DNA of 64,000 nucleotides from Winogradskyella algicola (GCF_005869935.1 NZ_SZQF01000004.1:213791-277790); one strand, 5' to 3'; counted from the first letter of the stretch, positions 26,089 to 35,207 are shown. Notes: generated from the letters alone by a model not told the origin. Numbers and translations are program-made.

Positions 26089-26568
26089 ATGACGTTAAAT
26101 AGTATAGGTTTAGATACCGAAAAAACAAAATCATTAGCTAAAGATTTAAATCATTTGTTAGCTAATTTTCAGCTGTATTACCAAAATTTAAGAGGCATAC
26201 ATTGGAACATTCAAGGTAGAGCATTTTTTAATCTTCACGAAAAGTTTGAAGAGCTTTATACTGATGCAAACACTAAGGTAGATGAAATTGCGGAACGTAT
26301 TTTAACCTTAGGAGAAACACCATTACATACGTTTGAAGATTACACAAAAGCAGCCAAGGTGCCAGTTGGTAAAAATGTGTCTATAGATGAGAAAGCTGTA
26401 AATCTTATCGTAGATTCTCTTACGGAATTACTAAAAATAGAACGTAGCATTCTTGATGCTGCAGGTGATGCTAATGATGAAGGAACGGTTGCTATGATGA
26501 GCGATTTCATCACAGAACAAGAGAAAACCGTTTGGATGATGAAAGCTTGGTTGGGAGAGACTGTATAG
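26089..26568 (+). CDS. dps: Dps family ferritin-like DNA-protection protein
   Basis: A 159-residue four-helix ferritin-like protein that forms a 12-mer storing iron and using peroxide as oxidant in the cytosol. The ferroxidase ligands sit in YYQNLRGIHWNIQGRAFF (about 35-52, with His43) and in FEELYTDANTKVDEIAERIL (about 57-76, the Dps D-x-x-D-E-x-A-E-R pattern). Length and motif order are standard. The gene is divergent from the OxyR-like regulator, with a likely operator adjacent to its promoter. Downstream is a large inverted-repeat element. Confidence 0.95.
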   Translation: MTLNSIGLDTEKTKSLAKDLNHLLANFQLYYQNLRGIHWNIQGRAFFNLHEKFEELYTDANTKVDEIAERILTLGETPLHTFEDYTKAAKVPVGKNVSIDEKAVNLIVDSLTELLKIERSILDAAGDANDEGTVAMMSDFITEQEKTVWMMKAWLGETV

Positions 26569-26593
26569 AGAACAATATGTTTATTAAAAATAG

Positions 26594-26746
26594 AGGCTGT
26601 CTGAAGAGTGTGAGAATCTGTCATTCTGAATTGTCCCACTGAGCGCAGTCGAAGTATATTTCAGAATCTCAATGAACTGATTTTCGAATTGTTTTAGAAT
26701 CTGAAACAAGTTCAGATTTACAAAACATTAACTTTTCAGACAGCCT
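26594..26746. repeat. Long inverted-repeat element with nested dispersed repeats
   Basis: Arms AGGCTGTCTGAA (26594-26605) and TTCAGACAGCCT (26735-26746), followed by TTTTT, bound a 129-bp interior. The interior holds GTCATTCTGAATTG (26620), ACTGAGCGCAGTCGAAGT (26638) and AGAATCTGAAACAAGTTCAG (about 26695-26714), all members of dispersed repeat families seen elsewhere in the window. There is no coding capacity. It may act as a terminator for dps or the convergent DUF2141 gene, or be a decayed mobile element. Confidence 0.65.
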
Positions 26747-26785
26747 TTTTGTTTGATTGTTTTTGATTGATGATAAAATAGTATT

Positions 26786-27202
26786 CTAAAATCTAATATT
26801 TAATTCTAAATCTTCATCAGCAACAGTAAATTTAGCATCCTCGTATTGAGGAGGTCCCATTGCCATAACATTGTTAGACATTCCGAAAGATTCTTTTGGC
26901 ATTCCGTTTTCGTGAAAGTCCATACGTTTGCTATTATTTTCATCATGAAAAGCAAGTATAGCATAATCACCTGGTAAAACATTTTCAAATTTTAAGGTGA
27001 CTTTACCATCCTCTATAGTAGATTCACCATTTTTGATGCCTTTACCTTTCATAAAAGTTTCTGATGTGTGTAGAGCCATTAGTACTTTACCTTCGTTACT
27101 GGTAACGTTGTCAATAGTTACTGTAATTGTAATACCTTCATCTTGCGCAAAACTGAATAAAGTGCTGAAGACTAATGCGAGTGTTAAAATTAAATTTTTC
27201 AT
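26786..27202 (-). CDS. Exported DUF2141 protein
   Basis: The 138-residue protein has a signal peptide (LTLALVFSTLFSFAQ, to about 19). The DUF2141 beta-sandwich contains GITITVTIDNVTSNEGKVLM near 23-42, VLPGDYAILAFHDENNSKRMD near 93-113 and the FGMSNN signature near 124-129. DUF2141 proteins are periplasmic and of unknown function. Its upstream region carries the same bipartite LytTR-like site and GATATTTG box as two other loci in the window, suggesting shared control. Confidence 0.88.
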   Translation of the reverse strand: MKNLILTLALVFSTLFSFAQDEGITITVTIDNVTSNEGKVLMALHTSETFMKGKGIKNGESTIEDGKVTLKFENVLPGDYAILAFHDENNSKRMDFHENGMPKESFGMSNNVMAMGPPQYEDAKFTVADEDLELNIRF

Positions 27203-27241
27203 TTTAAAATAGATTTATGGTTAATGTTTTAATTGATGACT

Positions 27242-27312
27242 CAAATATCTAACATTACCTAAAGATAGAATAATTGTTATTACCGAACTGTAATTTTATG
27301 ATGATGAATTGT
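27242..27312 (-). promoter_or_regulatory. Conserved bipartite activator site plus promoter (LytTR-like), site 2
   Basis: Minus strand: ACAATTCAT, 12 nt, ACAGTTCGG then TAATAA, then exactly 27 nt, then GATATTTG (27249-27242), 40 bp before the DUF2141 start. Both half-sites and both spacings match site 1; the core ACAGTTCGGTAATAA is identical at both. Confidence 0.55.
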
Positions 27313-27385
27313 TTTTATTGATTGTTTATGCGTTTAATTGTTGAGATGCTTGTTGGTTTACTCAATTTTTTAGTTTCACTAATCA

Positions 27386-28720
27386 CTACAAAAGTCCTCT
27401 TGCTTTAATTTCTAGATACTTATTAATCGTATCAATAGTTAAATGCTCAGGTTCGGTTAAAATAGACTGAATACCATATTTCTGAAGTTCATTAACAATC
27501 AATCGCTTTTCGAAAGCAAATTTTTCTGCAATAACTTTATCGTAGGCTTGCTGTACGGTTTCGGCTGGCTCTGATATTAATGAATTTAACTCTGTGTTTT
27601 TAAAGAATATCACTACCAAAAGATGATTTTTTGCAATACCTTTTAAATAGGGTAGTTGTCTGTGTAAACTGTCTAAAGTTTCAAAATTAGTGTAGAGCAG
27701 CATTAAGCTTCGATGTGTGATGTTTCGCTTTACATCTGCGTATAATCTGCTGTAATCACTTTCAAAAAAATCAGTGCTAACGTTGTAAAGTGTCTCTAAA
27801 ATAAGATTCATTTGAGACGTTCTTCGCTCTGCAACTACTATGTTTTCAACCTTTTTAGAAAAAGCTAAAATACCTGCCTTATCATGTTTTTTTAAAGCAA
27901 CATTAGATATTACCAAAGCGGCATTTATGGCATAATCTAAAAGTGATAGACCTTCAAAAGGCATTTTCATCACTCTACCTTTATCGATAATAGAGTAGAT
28001 TGGTTGGGATTTTTCATCCTGAAATTGATTAACCATTAATTGGTTTCGCTTTGCGGTAGCTTTCCAGTTAATCGTTCTTAAATCATCGCCAAGCACATAG
28101 TCTTTAATTTGCTCAAATTCCATGGTATGCCCAATCTTTCTAATTTTCTTTATACCATATTGGTGCAGATTGTTGCTTATAGCCAGCAAATCATACTTGC
28201 GCAATTGTATAAAGCTAGGATAAGTTGGTGCCATTGCAGCTTCGTTGTACCAAAAACGTCTGGCTATGAGGCCAAAAACCGAAGTAACATAGATATTGAG
28301 TTTACCAAAATGATATTCGCCTCGTTCAGTTGGTCTTAGTTTATATTCTAGTTCTGACGAACTAGAGGCGTTCAATTTTCTGCTAATGCTAAAGTCTCTA
28401 GCCTGAAACTGTTCGGGTATTTCATCTATTATATTGATAAAAACACTAAACGTGTAGAAATTCTGAATGATTAATCTCACAGGATTTTCATCTCCATTCG
28501 AAAATTTTTCAGGTACTATACGTTCGCCTTTTACACCATTTTTTGCAGTAAATAGTATTATGATATCCAATACTGTAAGCGTTACAAGAAGTAACAAAAC
28601 AATCTTAACAATATTAAATAGTCTAGGAAAAATAAAACTAAATACAAATAGAATAATAACGCCAATACAGGCATAAAAAAATCTGTTTTGTAAGTAAAAT
28701 GGTTTGAGTCGTTTTAGCAC
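27386..28720 (-). CDS. DUF58 domain protein (VWA-like, MoxR partner)
   Basis: A 444-residue protein with two N-terminal membrane helices (about 13-30 and 33-52) and a beta domain (70-180). The DUF58 signature (about 193-245) includes GTMEFEQIKDYVLGDDLRTI-like residues, here GHTMEFEQIKDYVLGDD then RTINWKATAKRNQLMVN. A von Willebrand A-like region follows. DUF58 proteins accompany MoxR ATPases and are thought to be metal-dependent scaffolds in envelope-stress complexes. It lies 19 bp after the MoxR gene and is the last gene of the six-gene minus-strand cluster. Confidence 0.92.
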   Translation of the reverse strand: MLKRLKPFYLQNRFFYACIGVIILFVFSFIFPRLFNIVKIVLLLLVTLTVLDIIILFTAKNGVKGERIVPEKFSNGDENPVRLIIQNFYTFSVFINIIDEIPEQFQARDFSISRKLNASSSSELEYKLRPTERGEYHFGKLNIYVTSVFGLIARRFWYNEAAMAPTYPSFIQLRKYDLLAISNNLHQYGIKKIRKIGHTMEFEQIKDYVLGDDLRTINWKATAKRNQLMVNQFQDEKSQPIYSIIDKGRVMKMPFEGLSLLDYAINAALVISNVALKKHDKAGILAFSKKVENIVVAERRTSQMNLILETLYNVSTDFFESDYSRLYADVKRNITHRSLMLLYTNFETLDSLHRQLPYLKGIAKNHLLVVIFFKNTELNSLISEPAETVQQAYDKVIAEKFAFEKRLIVNELQKYGIQSILTEPEHLTIDTINKYLEIKARGLL

Positions 28721-28739
28721 CTGGTTTTTATTTTGTTGT

Positions 28740-29807
28740 TTATCTTGGAATTTCTACAGCCTCAATAATCTGCTTAATAATCTGCTTTGTGGTAATGCCT
28801 TCCATCTCGCGCTCTGGTGTAACAATAACACGGTGTTGCAAAACAGGAATTGCAGCACGCTTTATGTCTTCTGGTGTTACAAAATCTCTACCATTCATTG
28901 CAGCAAAAGCTTTACTGGCTCTTAAGATGGCGATAGAAGCTCTTGGCGAGGCACCTAAGTATAAGAATTGGTTACTACGTGTGCTAACAATAATATCTGC
29001 AATGTACTTTAGTAAGTGCGATTCAATACGAATTTGTTCTACAAGGTTTTGAAATTTATTAATCTGTGCTTTAGACAAATGCGCTGTGATCTGATCTGTT
29101 TTTACGCCACCTTTTAGGTTTTGTTCTCTGGTTAAAATTTCAATTTCCTCATCTAGGTTTGGATAATCGATATCTATTTTAAACAAAAAACGGTCTAACT
29201 GTGCTTCTGGCAAACGGTACGTACCTTCTTGTTCCACAGGGTTTTGGGTAGCAAGAACAATAAACGGTAAATCCATTTTAAACTTATTGCCATCTATGGT
29301 TATTTGACGTTCTTCCATTACCTCAAACAAAGCTGCTTGTGTTTTTGCTGGTGCTCTATTAATCTCATCAATAAGAATCATGTTAGAGAAAATAGGACCT
29401 TCTTTAAACTCAAATTCCGAAGATTTCATGTTAAACACAGAAGTACCCAAAATATCACTTGGCATTAAATCTGGTGTAAATTGAATTCGACTAAAATCTA
29501 TATCTAAGGACTTTGCCAATAGTTTAGCAGAAATGGTTTTAGCAACACCTGGAACACCTTCTATAAGCGAATGACCATTTGCTAAAATTGAAGCAATGAG
29601 CATATCAATCATTTCCTTCTGACCAACAATAACTTTCTCTATTTCGGTCTTAATTAAGGCAATGCCATCTTTAAGTTCGGAAAGGTCGATTCTGTTGCTA
29701 AAGCTAATGTCTTCAGTAATGTTTTCTGTTGAATTTGTTTGCGCTTCAGAAGTATTCTCTCCCGTATTTTCGCTTAGTTCGTTATTTGAATGTTCTTCCA
29801 TGGTCAT
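28740..29807 (-). CDS. MoxR family AAA+ ATPase
   Basis: The 355-residue AAA+ protein has an acidic disordered head (1-45, Glu/Asn/Thr rich) and Walker A GVPGVAKT (about 92-99). Walker B is MILIDEINRAPAKTQAAL (about 157-174), sensor 1 is VLATQNPVEQEGTY (about 198-211), and sensor 2 is in GASPRASIAILRA (about 302-314). MoxR ATPases act as chaperones that insert cofactors or remodel partners together with DUF58/VWA proteins. It directly follows the DUF4350 gene with no gap. The MTMEEH start offers a second in-frame ATG two codons later. Confidence 0.95.
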   Translation of the reverse strand: MTMEEHSNNELSENTGENTSEAQTNSTENITEDISFSNRIDLSELKDGIALIKTEIEKVIVGQKEMIDMLIASILANGHSLIEGVPGVAKTISAKLLAKSLDIDFSRIQFTPDLMPSDILGTSVFNMKSSEFEFKEGPIFSNMILIDEINRAPAKTQAALFEVMEERQITIDGNKFKMDLPFIVLATQNPVEQEGTYRLPEAQLDRFLFKIDIDYPNLDEEIEILTREQNLKGGVKTDQITAHLSKAQINKFQNLVEQIRIESHLLKYIADIIVSTRSNQFLYLGASPRASIAILRASKAFAAMNGRDFVTPEDIKRAAIPVLQHRVIVTPEREMEGITTKQIIKQIIEAVEIPR

Positions 29808-31001
29808 TTATTTATAAAAATCTTCTATTGCTTTGTTTAGTTGTAATAAATCGTCTTCTGTACAGTTAGATTTAGACTTTAAATAAGCAATTTTGTCTAC
29901 TAGTTGTTTGATGTCTTTTTGATCTTTTCCAGATTTTAATGACAGATTTTTTACAAACTTATCATCTAATATTTGGGTGTCTAAATAATAGACACGTCTT
30001 ATATATTCTAGAAAATAGGTAATCTTCTTTTCTATAAGATTGTTATGGTCTTTGGTTTCGTAATACAGGTTACCAATGGTTTTGGTAAAGTCTACGGTTG
30101 TATTTTTTAGAGGTTTTATCACATTAACAATGCGTTGCTTTCGTTTTGCATTAAATATTATAAAAATAAGTATTGTTATTAATACAATATACCAAGCCCA
30201 GCGCAATGCTGGTTGACTGAGGATAAAGCGCAATGGTGAGCTGCTTTCTGTAGCGTTTAATTTGTTTCGTGAGTCAAAAAATATGGTATCATCACCTAGA
30301 TAAGACATTGCAGCAGCTGCATATTTTTTGTTGTCTTTTTTTAGAAGTTGGTAGTTAGTAAAAACTGCTGGTTGCAAGTGAATATAAAAATAACCCTTTC
30401 CCCAAGATGTTTTGATGAAATTAGTGTAAGACGAATCACCAAATTTTTGATAGCCTAAAACAGTTGTGTAAGCGGTATCTATTTTAGAAAAATAGATGTT
30501 ACTTAATCCTTTTTCTATGGCAATACTATCGTTTGCAAATGAAGGGTTGGTGTAGGTTAAATTAGCTTTACCAGAAAAGGTATATTTATTATCGGTTTTA
30601 AATCCTAGGGTGTCTTTTAATCGATCTGGAAAATAATTAGCAGAAATGAAGATGTCATTTCCAAAAGACGCAAAATCCAGCAACTCTTGTGCTGAAGTGT
30701 TATCAAGCTCAGGACGTTCATCTATGAGCATATACGTTCCTGAGGCATAATATGTAGAGTCTTCCCAATCGTAATAATCATTAAAATATTCGTAAGGAGT
30801 TCGTTTAATGTCTTTTATTTCGCTCTTCGGAAATAATCCTTCTAATTCCTCATAAAAAATATAAGTTCCGAAAGGAATTTTATGCTTTTCGTTATAAGTT
30901 TTTTGCCAGTTAACAGGTTGTGGAGTTGAGAATTCTATGACAACAATGCCTATAAAAAGTAATACTAAAATGGCGATATATATTTTTAGAGTTCTGTTCA
31001 T
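29808..31001 (-). CDS. DUF4350 domain membrane protein
   Basis: The 397-residue protein has an N-terminal membrane helix (about 6-22), a periplasmic DUF4350 domain of Rossmann-like type (about 40-240) with the LLDFASFGNDIFISANYFP stretch near 105-123, and a second membrane helix (about 264-284). A basic cytosolic tail with a KKITYFLEYIRRVYY segment near 323-337 ends the protein. Function unknown. It overlaps the DUF4129 gene by one base and abuts moxR, so it belongs to the same operon. Confidence 0.87.
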   Translation of the reverse strand: MNRTLKIYIAILVLLFIGIVVIEFSTPQPVNWQKTYNEKHKIPFGTYIFYEELEGLFPKSEIKDIKRTPYEYFNDYYDWEDSTYYASGTYMLIDERPELDNTSAQELLDFASFGNDIFISANYFPDRLKDTLGFKTDNKYTFSGKANLTYTNPSFANDSIAIEKGLSNIYFSKIDTAYTTVLGYQKFGDSSYTNFIKTSWGKGYFYIHLQPAVFTNYQLLKKDNKKYAAAAMSYLGDDTIFFDSRNKLNATESSSPLRFILSQPALRWAWYIVLITILIFIIFNAKRKQRIVNVIKPLKNTTVDFTKTIGNLYYETKDHNNLIEKKITYFLEYIRRVYYLDTQILDDKFVKNLSLKSGKDQKDIKQLVDKIAYLKSKSNCTEDDLLQLNKAIEDFYK

Positions 31002-31753
31002 TAGTTTATGGCATCTAAAAATTGATTAAACGCTGTTTTTGCTTTTTTAAACTGAACCTGATCGATATCAAACTCACCATACCAAATGTAATTGTACAAA
31101 TACGATGTATACGAAAACTCTTTTTTTAGTTGTTCTGAAGCAATTTCGTAATGATAATCGCTATTGGTCTTTTCTACATCATATTCTATAATGCCAGACT
31201 GAGAAAGGTTTTTCAAAAGATACAAATAGTAGTATCTTATAGCTAAACGATAATTGTTTTCGCTTTCGGCTGAAGCTATAAGTGCCTTAAAATCGGCTTC
31301 GTAGATATTACTTTCAACATCTGTAATAGGTATAATACTTTTATCTGAAGATTTACCAAAAACCCATTTCCCTTCTTTGTTTATAATGGCTTTTACAATG
31401 AAGAATACCACCAAAACAAAAATAACGACGTAGAATATTTTTAAAACAATGTCTGTAACATCTGCTGCTTTTGCATCGGTATTAATATCGAATAGATTCT
31501 TGAAAAAATCAGATAACCATTGCTTAAAACGTGTCCACCAGCCATCATTATTAGACGCGCGTTCGTAGATAAAATCGTTTCCAGAATATTTGTCTTTTAA
31601 ATCTTCGTAGCTACGCTTTTCAATAGGTTCTTTATCTTCATATACACTATCTTGTACTATAGTATTCAGTATTTTGGTAGGTGGCAAAACGTATGCGCTC
31701 GATGTAATCCCGAAGCATAAAAAAATAATATATAGATACTTTAGCTTACTCAC
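31001..31753 (-). CDS. DUF4129 domain membrane protein
   Basis: A 250-residue exported protein: signal peptide (IIFLCFGITSSAYVL, to about 22), periplasmic stretch with the WWTRFKQWLSDFFKNLF patch near 71-87, a membrane helix (about 107-126) and a cytosolic C-terminal DUF4129 region. That region has the NYRLAIRYYYLYLLKNLS signature near 169-186 and WYGEFDIDQVQFKKAKTAF near 224-242. DUF4129 often sits beside MoxR-DUF58 genes or is fused to transglutaminase-like proteins. It overlaps the upstream gene by 8 bp. Confidence 0.88.
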   Translation of the reverse strand: MSKLKYLYIIFLCFGITSSAYVLPPTKILNTIVQDSVYEDKEPIEKRSYEDLKDKYSGNDFIYERASNNDGWWTRFKQWLSDFFKNLFDINTDAKAADVTDIVLKIFYVVIFVLVVFFIVKAIINKEGKWVFGKSSDKSIIPITDVESNIYEADFKALIASAESENNYRLAIRYYYLYLLKNLSQSGIIEYDVEKTNSDYHYEIASEQLKKEFSYTSYLYNYIWYGEFDIDQVQFKKAKTAFNQFLDAIN

Positions 31754-32687
31754 CAGATCCTATAAGGTCTATATCACTTTTAGTATTAATGTTTTCTATA
31801 TCTTCTTTAAGGCTATAGAATACAATACCTTGATTAACTTGCACAATGAGATTTAAAACCAAACCCACTAAATACGATAGGACGAAAATAATTATCATCA
31901 TAACAGAAGCAGATTTACTTATCTCTTGAGAAGTTGCAGCTGTACCAGAATTAATGTCGGTCATCATATCTACAATAAATACAAAATACGGTATCATTAC
32001 TACAATGTTTTGTACAATGTATACCATTAGAAAAAATAAACCAACAGAGCCAATTGCAGCCCAAAATTTAGAGCTCATGACCGTCCAGGAATACCCAAAA
32101 CTTTCCCAAACGCTCTTTTCGTTTTCTATGTATTCCATTAGTGTACCTTGGTAATACAAACTTATAGCACCAATTACTATAGGAAGTAGAATAATACCAA
32201 TTATAGTAATTGCCAAAATAAAACTAATGACACCTGCTAAAATCAATAAAGGTATAGCTATTACAATAGCACAGATGAGATAGATAAATATATTACCAAT
32301 GTTAGCTTTATACTCATTAATGATATCTGAGGCCGTAAAATTTTTACCGTCATTTTTGGCATAAAGTTTTAAATAAATAGGGACAAATGCATACGAAATT
32401 ATTGCAGAAACTAAACCAATGGTTACAAAGAGTAAAACGAAGACTACAACTATACTTGCATTTTGGTTCAGATAATCTTCTATTGCATTAGGATTATTAT
32501 TAGTAAGCCCACCAAAAACAACTTCTGTATAGAAGTTGCTGAAGAAATATCCCAATACCATAAGAATGAGGATAAATATGCCGTTGATGATGAAAAAATT
32601 CTTGTAGAGATGCCCTCCATTTTGTCTTAAAAATGAAAAAGTATCTTGAAAAAATTCTCCAAAACTTCTCGATTTATAAAGTTGCAT
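31746..32687 (-). CDS. Polytopic membrane protein of the MoxR cluster
   Basis: A 313-residue protein with about six hydrophobic helices (near 30-52, 75-102, 130-150, 150-180, 208-235, 265-290). It starts with a short cytosolic head, KSRSFGEFFQDTFSFLRQNG (5-24). It resembles the 'glycerophosphoryl diester phosphodiesterase membrane domain'-like proteins found in these clusters, but I see no catalytic motif and leave it unnamed. It overlaps both the SpoIIM gene (14 bp) and the DUF4129 gene (8 bp), indicating tight translational coupling. Confidence 0.8.
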   Translation of the reverse strand: MQLYKSRSFGEFFQDTFSFLRQNGGHLYKNFFIINGIFILILMVLGYFFSNFYTEVVFGGLTNNNPNAIEDYLNQNASIVVVFVLLFVTIGLVSAIISYAFVPIYLKLYAKNDGKNFTASDIINEYKANIGNIFIYLICAIVIAIPLLILAGVISFILAITIIGIILLPIVIGAISLYYQGTLMEYIENEKSVWESFGYSWTVMSSKFWAAIGSVGLFFLMVYIVQNIVVMIPYFVFIVDMMTDINSGTAATSQEISKSASVMMIIIFVLSYLVGLVLNLIVQVNQGIVFYSLKEDIENINTKSDIDLIGSGE

Positions 32688-33651
32688 GTGCCTTTTTTAA
32701 TTTGTTGTTAACGATAAAAGGATAAATTAAATAGTAAAATGATATAAGACTTAATGTGCTCAATATGATACCAATACTCAACCAATTTGGAATTGTGTTA
32801 GAATAACGCGTTACGTAACCTTCTAAAAACCCAGCAGCAATTGTAAAAGGGAATGTGCTTATTAAAATCTTCACTCCGTTTTTAACTCCCATTTTAAAAG
32901 AGATTATTCTTGAGTATGTTTTAGGAAACAATATACTAGCACCAAGAATTAGACCCGCAGCACCTTCTATAACAATAGCGAAAATTTCCATAGAACCGTG
33001 AATCCAAATACCTCTAACACTTTCCCATAGCACACCTTCCTTATGAAAGAAATACTGAAACGACCCTACCATAATAAAGTTTTGAAGCATCACATATACT
33101 GTGCCCAAGCCAGCAAAAACACCATATAAAAATGCCTGTATGCCTACATAGAGGTTGTTTAGCGTAATACCTATAAAACTGCCCCAATTGCTTCCGCTTT
33201 TGTAGATAGCCACAGGATCACCAGCTTCAATATTTTCTAGGGTTTGGTTAACATAAGCATCACCTAAGATTAAACGTACAAAGGCATCGTCATAAGCCGC
33301 AGAAAGTACACCAATAGCTATAAAGCTAAAAGCAATTATAAAGGCGTATAAAATATAACGTCTGTACCCATAGACAATCAGTGGTACTTCTGTTTTCCAG
33401 AAATGCACAAATCTGTTGGTCTCTTCGCGCTTTGTTTTATATATTTTTTGAAATGCTCGTGCTGTAAGATTATTTAAATATAGAATTGTCTTACTTTTGG
33501 GATAATAGGTTTGAGCATAAGACAAATCGTTTACAAGCTGAATGTAGAGCGACGCAAGTTCATCAGGATTTTTTAGTTGCTTTCCAAAAATAGCCTTTTC
33601 GAAATTGAGCCATTTTTGTTTATTTTGCTTGATAAATGCGACTTCTCTCAT
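32674..33651 (-). CDS. Stage II sporulation protein M (SpoIIM) family membrane protein
   Basis: The protein has 325 residues from the ATG at 33651, whose product starts MREVAFIKQNKQKW, the usual start in this family. An in-frame ATG at 33669 would add six residues. A cytosolic head of about 95 residues is followed by five to six membrane helices, with the SpoIIM core ITLNNLYVGIQAFLYGVFAG near 162-181 and the RGIWIHGSMEIFAIVIEGAA stretch near 214-233. The name comes from a Bacillus sporulation protein, but this organism is no spore former; in Bacteroidota the family is always near MoxR/RDD genes. It is divergent from the RDD gene with 5-23 bp between starts. Confidence 0.9.
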   Translation of the reverse strand: MREVAFIKQNKQKWLNFEKAIFGKQLKNPDELASLYIQLVNDLSYAQTYYPKSKTILYLNNLTARAFQKIYKTKREETNRFVHFWKTEVPLIVYGYRRYILYAFIIAFSFIAIGVLSAAYDDAFVRLILGDAYVNQTLENIEAGDPVAIYKSGSNWGSFIGITLNNLYVGIQAFLYGVFAGLGTVYVMLQNFIMVGSFQYFFHKEGVLWESVRGIWIHGSMEIFAIVIEGAAGLILGASILFPKTYSRIISFKMGVKNGVKILISTFPFTIAAGFLEGYVTRYSNTIPNWLSIGIILSTLSLISFYYLIYPFIVNNKLKKAHATL

Positions 33652-33674
33652 AGAGAACCAAATTAACATAATTA

Positions 33675-34418
33675 ATGGTAGAGTTACAAATAAATACTAC
33701 ACAAAACGTTAATATAAATTTTGTTGCCGCAAGTGTGGGAGAACGCATCTTGGCATACCTTATAGATCTTATAATTAAGCTTGCTTATGTCGTAGTGACC
33801 TACCAGATCCTCTTTAAGGCATTTGAAATAAATGAAATTCTTGTGGATATGGATATGTGGTCTATTATTGCCATTATTCTAACATTTTATTTGCCAGTAA
33901 TTTTTTACTCATTAATTTTTGAAACGTTTTTAGATGGGCAAACCATTGGCAAGCGCATCATGAAGATTAAAGTGGTGAAAATTGACGGTTATCAGGCTTC
34001 TATTTATGATTATTTAGTGCGATGGTTTTTTAGAATCATAGATTTGAACATGGCTTCTGGAATCGTAGCACTAGTTACTATTGCTACTAGCAAAAAAAGT
34101 CAACGTTTGGGTGATATGACAGCTGGTACTTCGGTGATTACGCTAAAGAATAATGTAAACATTAGCCATACCATTTTAGAAGAGCTAGAAGAAGATTATG
34201 TGCCAACGTATCCTAATGTTATTAAACTTTCTGATAATGATGCACGTATCATTAAAGAGACCTATACGAGAGCTAAAGCAGCACGAGATTATGAGACTCT
34301 AATTAAGTTACGACAAAAGATTATTGAGGTAATTGAGCTCAAAGAGTACAACCAAAATGATATGCAATTTATTGATACCATTTTAAAGGATTATAACTAC
34401 TACACTCAAAATATGTAA
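33675..34418 (+). CDS. RDD family membrane protein
   Basis: The 247-residue protein carries the RDD domain (about 15-155): ASVGERILAYLIDLIIKLAY (19-38), DGQTIGKRIMKIKVVKIDGY (about 88-107) and the VRWFFRIIDLNMAS stretch near 116-129. Three membrane helices are followed by a soluble charged C-terminal helix region (165-247). RDD proteins are of uncertain function, with some linked to ion transport. It is head-to-head with the SpoIIM gene, and the two are a conserved pair flanking MoxR clusters. Confidence 0.9.
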   Translation: MVELQINTTQNVNINFVAASVGERILAYLIDLIIKLAYVVVTYQILFKAFEINEILVDMDMWSIIAIILTFYLPVIFYSLIFETFLDGQTIGKRIMKIKVVKIDGYQASIYDYLVRWFFRIIDLNMASGIVALVTIATSKKSQRLGDMTAGTSVITLKNNVNISHTILEELEEDYVPTYPNVIKLSDNDARIIKETYTRAKAARDYETLIKLRQKIIEVIELKEYNQNDMQFIDTILKDYNYYTQNM

Positions 34419-34456
34419 GCAGAGAACCAAGTTTGAAGAACAAACTTGTGTGAATC

Positions 34457-34503
34457 GCTTATACTGAGCGTAGTCGAAGTGTCGAATTATTGAAGGGTCT
34501 CGT
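34457..34503. repeat. Degenerate dispersed intergenic repeat
   Basis: Contains ACTGAGCGTAGTCGAAGTGT followed by CGAATTATTGAAGGGTC. It shares the TGAGCGYAGTCGAAGT core with 26638-26655 and, inverted, with 22541-22575. It lies in the 168-bp gap between the RDD and TRIC genes. Confidence 0.6.
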
Positions 34504-34586
34504 TTGTAGGGATTTAATGTTGACAGGTGTTTTAAATAATAAGTTGAACCAATTTTAAAAAGATTCCTGTTTTCACAGGAATATGT

Positions 34587-35207
34587 ATGTTTTTTCAAAC
34601 CTTAGACATATTAGGAACCATAGCTTTTGCCATTTCCGGTGTACTGGTGGCCATGCATAAACGTATGGATCCATTTGGTGTGTTAATCATTGCCTTTGTC
34701 ACTGCTGTTGGTGGCGGAACCTTGCGTGACATTATGGTAGGAGTAGAGCCAGTGTCTTGGATGCGAAACATGACCTTTGTTTACGTTATTATTGCCTCAA
34801 CCGTTTTTGCCATAGTGTTTAGAAATTACCTTAAACATCTGCGACGTTCTCTCTTTTTGTTTGATACTATTGGCATTGGGCTTTACACTGTTGTTGGTAT
34901 AGAAACAGGTTTAGTAGCAGGATTACACCCAATAATTTGTATTGCACTTGGTACAATGACCGCTTGTTTTGGTGGTGTTACCAGAGATATTTTGTGTAAC
35001 GAAATTCCGGTGATATTTAGAAAAGAAATCTATGCCACAGCTTGTATTGTTGGTGGATTCAGTTATTTTATAATGCGCTTATTTTTAAATGACGAAAACT
35101 ACCTTTTTATTATTGCAGGTTTGGTTGTAATACTCATTAGACTCATAGCAGTACGTTTTAAAGTGAGTTTGCCGAGTTTGTATAAGCCTGAAGATGTAGA
35201 GGAATAA
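34587..35207 (+). CDS. Trimeric intracellular cation channel (TRIC/UPF0126) family protein
   Basis: A 206-residue protein with seven predicted membrane helices forming an internal duplication. The first half contains GTIAFAISGVLVAMHKRMD (10-28) and AVGGGTLRDIM (about 40-50); the second has CIALGTMTACFGGVTRDILC (about 116-135). The paired GGGTxRD / GGVTRD motifs are the UPF0126/TRIC hallmark. Bacterial members form K+-conducting trimers. It is monocistronic between a dispersed repeat and the cassette-like region. Confidence 0.93.
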   Translation: MFFQTLDILGTIAFAISGVLVAMHKRMDPFGVLIIAFVTAVGGGTLRDIMVGVEPVSWMRNMTFVYVIIASTVFAIVFRNYLKHLRRSLFLFDTIGIGLYTVVGIETGLVAGLHPIICIALGTMTACFGGVTRDILCNEIPVIFRKEIYATACIVGGFSYFIMRLFLNDENYLFIIAGLVVILIRLIAVRFKVSLPSLYKPEDVEE

